Source: Micromonospora olivasterospora
Lineage (GTDB): Bacteria; Actinomycetota; Actinomycetes; Mycobacteriales; Micromonosporaceae
Direction of reading: 5' to 3'
Length of the DNA: 64,000 bases
Assembly (NCBI RefSeq): GCF_007830265.1
Contig: NZ_VLKE01000001.1
Span: 4,712,001-4,776,000 of the forward strand
Shown here: piece after piece, positions 63,000 through 64,000 of the stretch
Numbering within the stretch: the stretch's first letter is position 1
Layout: every line of letters starts with the position of its first letter
Notes under the pieces: generated by a model
Databases searched by the model: none
What the model saw: only the letters and a program-made list of their open reading frames with translations
What the model was told of the DNA's origin: nothing
Program-made: the position numbers and the translations under genes

Positions 63000-64000
63000 A
63001 TGCGACCCACGAGGTCCTCGCTCCTCCGCGCCGCGGCCGTCGCCGCGGCCGGCACCCTGGTTGCCGCCGGCGCCCTGATCGGCGCGCCTGCCCAGGCCGC
63101 CCCGCTCACGTCCGCCGACACCGCCGCCAGCCTGGCCGACCGGCTCGGCGACCGCGCCGCCGGCACGTACGCCGACGCCAGCGGCCGCATGATCGTCGCC
63201 GTGACCGACGAGGCCACCGCCCGTCAGGTCCGGGCCGCCGGCGCGATCGCGAAGCTCGTCACGCGGGGCGCCGCGGAGCTGAACCGGGCCACCGCGGAGC
63301 TGGAGCGCTCGGCGAAGATCCCGGGCACCGCCTGGTGGACCGACGTCGTCACCAACCAGGTCGTGATCTCGGTTGACCCGACCGTCACCGGCGCCAAGCT
63401 GGAGCGCGTCAAGGCCGCCGCCGCCCGGACCAACGGCGCCGTCCGCATCGAGCGTGAGGCCGGCGCGCTGAGCACCCGGATCTCCGGCGGCCAGGCCATC
63501 TACGCCCAGGGCGGTGGCCGCTGCTCGCTCGGCTTCAACGTCCGCAGCAGCTCCGGCGTCACCTACTTCCTGACCGCCGGCCACTGCACCGACATTGCCG
63601 CGAACTGGTACAGCAACTCGGCGCAGACCGCCCTCATCGGCACCCGGGCCGGCACCAGCTTCCCGGGCAACGACTACGGCATCGTCCGGCACAGCAACTC
63701 CGCCAACGCGAGTGGCGACGTGTACCTGTACAACGGCAGCTACCAGGACGTCACCGGCGCCGCCAACGCGTTCGTCGGCCAGAGCGTGCAGCGCTCCGGC
63801 AGCACCACCGGCCTGCGCGGCGGCTCCGTGACCGCTATCAACGCCACGGTCAACTACGCCCAGGGCAGCGTCTACGGCCTGATCCGCACCAACGTCTGCG
63901 CCGAGCCCGGCGACAGCGGCGGCTCGCTGTTCAGCGGCAGCACCGCCCTCGGCCTCACCTCGGGCGGCAGCGGCAACTGCACCGTCGGTGGCACGACCTA
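63000..64000 (+). CDS. Secreted S1-family serine protease (streptogrisin/alpha-lytic type), 3' end outside window
   Basis: Signal peptide ([20 protein letters not shown], cut after APAQA), a pro-region (~35-155, [20 protein letters not shown]) and the mature chymotrypsin-fold domain from ISGGQAIYA. Catalytic triad: His in LTAGHC, Asp in NDYGIV, Ser in [10 protein letters not shown]. Three visible Cys pair as in streptogrisins. ATG 63000. Expected to be exported as a zymogen and self-processed. The C-terminus, where a chitin-binding or other module may follow, lies beyond the window. Confidence 0.9.
   Translation, partial: MRPTRSSLLRAAAVAAAGTLVAAGALIGAPAQAAPLTSADTAASLADRLGDRAAGTYADASGRMIVAVTDEATARQVRAAGAIAKLVTRGAAELNRATAELERSAKIPGTAWWTDVVTNQVVISVDPTVTGAKLERVKAAAARTNGAVRIEREAGALSTRISGGQAIYAQGGGRCSLGFNVRSSSGVTYFLTAGHCTDIAANWYSNSAQTALIGTRAGTSFPGNDYGIVRHSNSANASGDVYLYNGSYQDVTGAANAFVGQSVQRSGSTTGLRGGSVTAINATVNYAQGSVYGLIRTNVCAEPGDSGGSLFSGSTALGLTSGGSGNCTVGGTT

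Overview
The window is about 64 kb of very GC-rich DNA with frequent GTG starts, GTGA/ATGA stop-start overlaps, Lys-poor and Arg/Ala-rich proteins, F420-linked enzymes, phosphatidylinositol-mannoside genes and DUF1206/DUF3618/DUF4235 membrane proteins. This points to an actinomycete, most likely Micromonosporaceae (Micromonospora-like). That assignment rests on gene content and order, not on a database search.

Layout. 1-8.3 kb: the 5' part of a frameshifted recQ, an F420-dependent oxidoreductase, nagZ, a GNAT protein, a lipoprotein, a DUF1206 protein, MscS, and a holin/DUF3618/DUF4235 trio. 8.3-16.8 kb: tandem repeats, cold-shock gene, a methyltransferase and deaminase pair, a two-component system, an ADP-ribosylglycohydrolase and thrS. 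16.8-28.2 kb: an M15 peptidase, then the conserved actinobacterial block HIT, pgsA, PIM acyltransferase, pimA, pdxS, pdxT, yebC, with an aldo/keto reductase and an EF-G2 set into it. 46.4-60.3 kb resumes the block: ruvC-ruvA-ruvB, yajC-secD-secF, apt, relA, two cyclophilins, an MBL hydrolase and hisS. It is followed by an acyl-ACP desaturase, a thioesterase/HxlR pair and a secreted S1 protease cut by the window end.

The unusual part is 28.2-46.4 kb, which separates yebC from ruvC. It begins with a serine recombinase carrying nine in-frame 9-bp repeats, split by an IS982-type element and cut off in its zinc ribbon against a truncated secreted protein. It continues with dnaE, remnants of a CitB-type regulator and DctA, an aminotransferase, an SPFH protein, a broken branched-chain amino-acid ABC operon, an MFS/TetR efflux pair, a GAF/PucR-type regulator and a 3-hydroxybutyrate dehydrogenase.

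Two patterns run through the window. First, there are many single-base frameshifts (recQ, holin, M15 peptidase, CitB-like regulator, livF, MFS C-terminus, secF C-terminus, apt N-terminus) and several genes cut in mid-reading-frame. Because housekeeping genes are hit and most indels lie in G/C runs, sequencing or assembly error is at least as likely as true decay. Second, intergenic DNA carries dispersed palindromic elements: a ~70-bp CGATCTTGCACTTT family with three copies and a second family around ATGTCGCCGACAT, plus many short tandem repeats. I found no tRNA, rRNA, CRISPR array or biosynthetic gene cluster.
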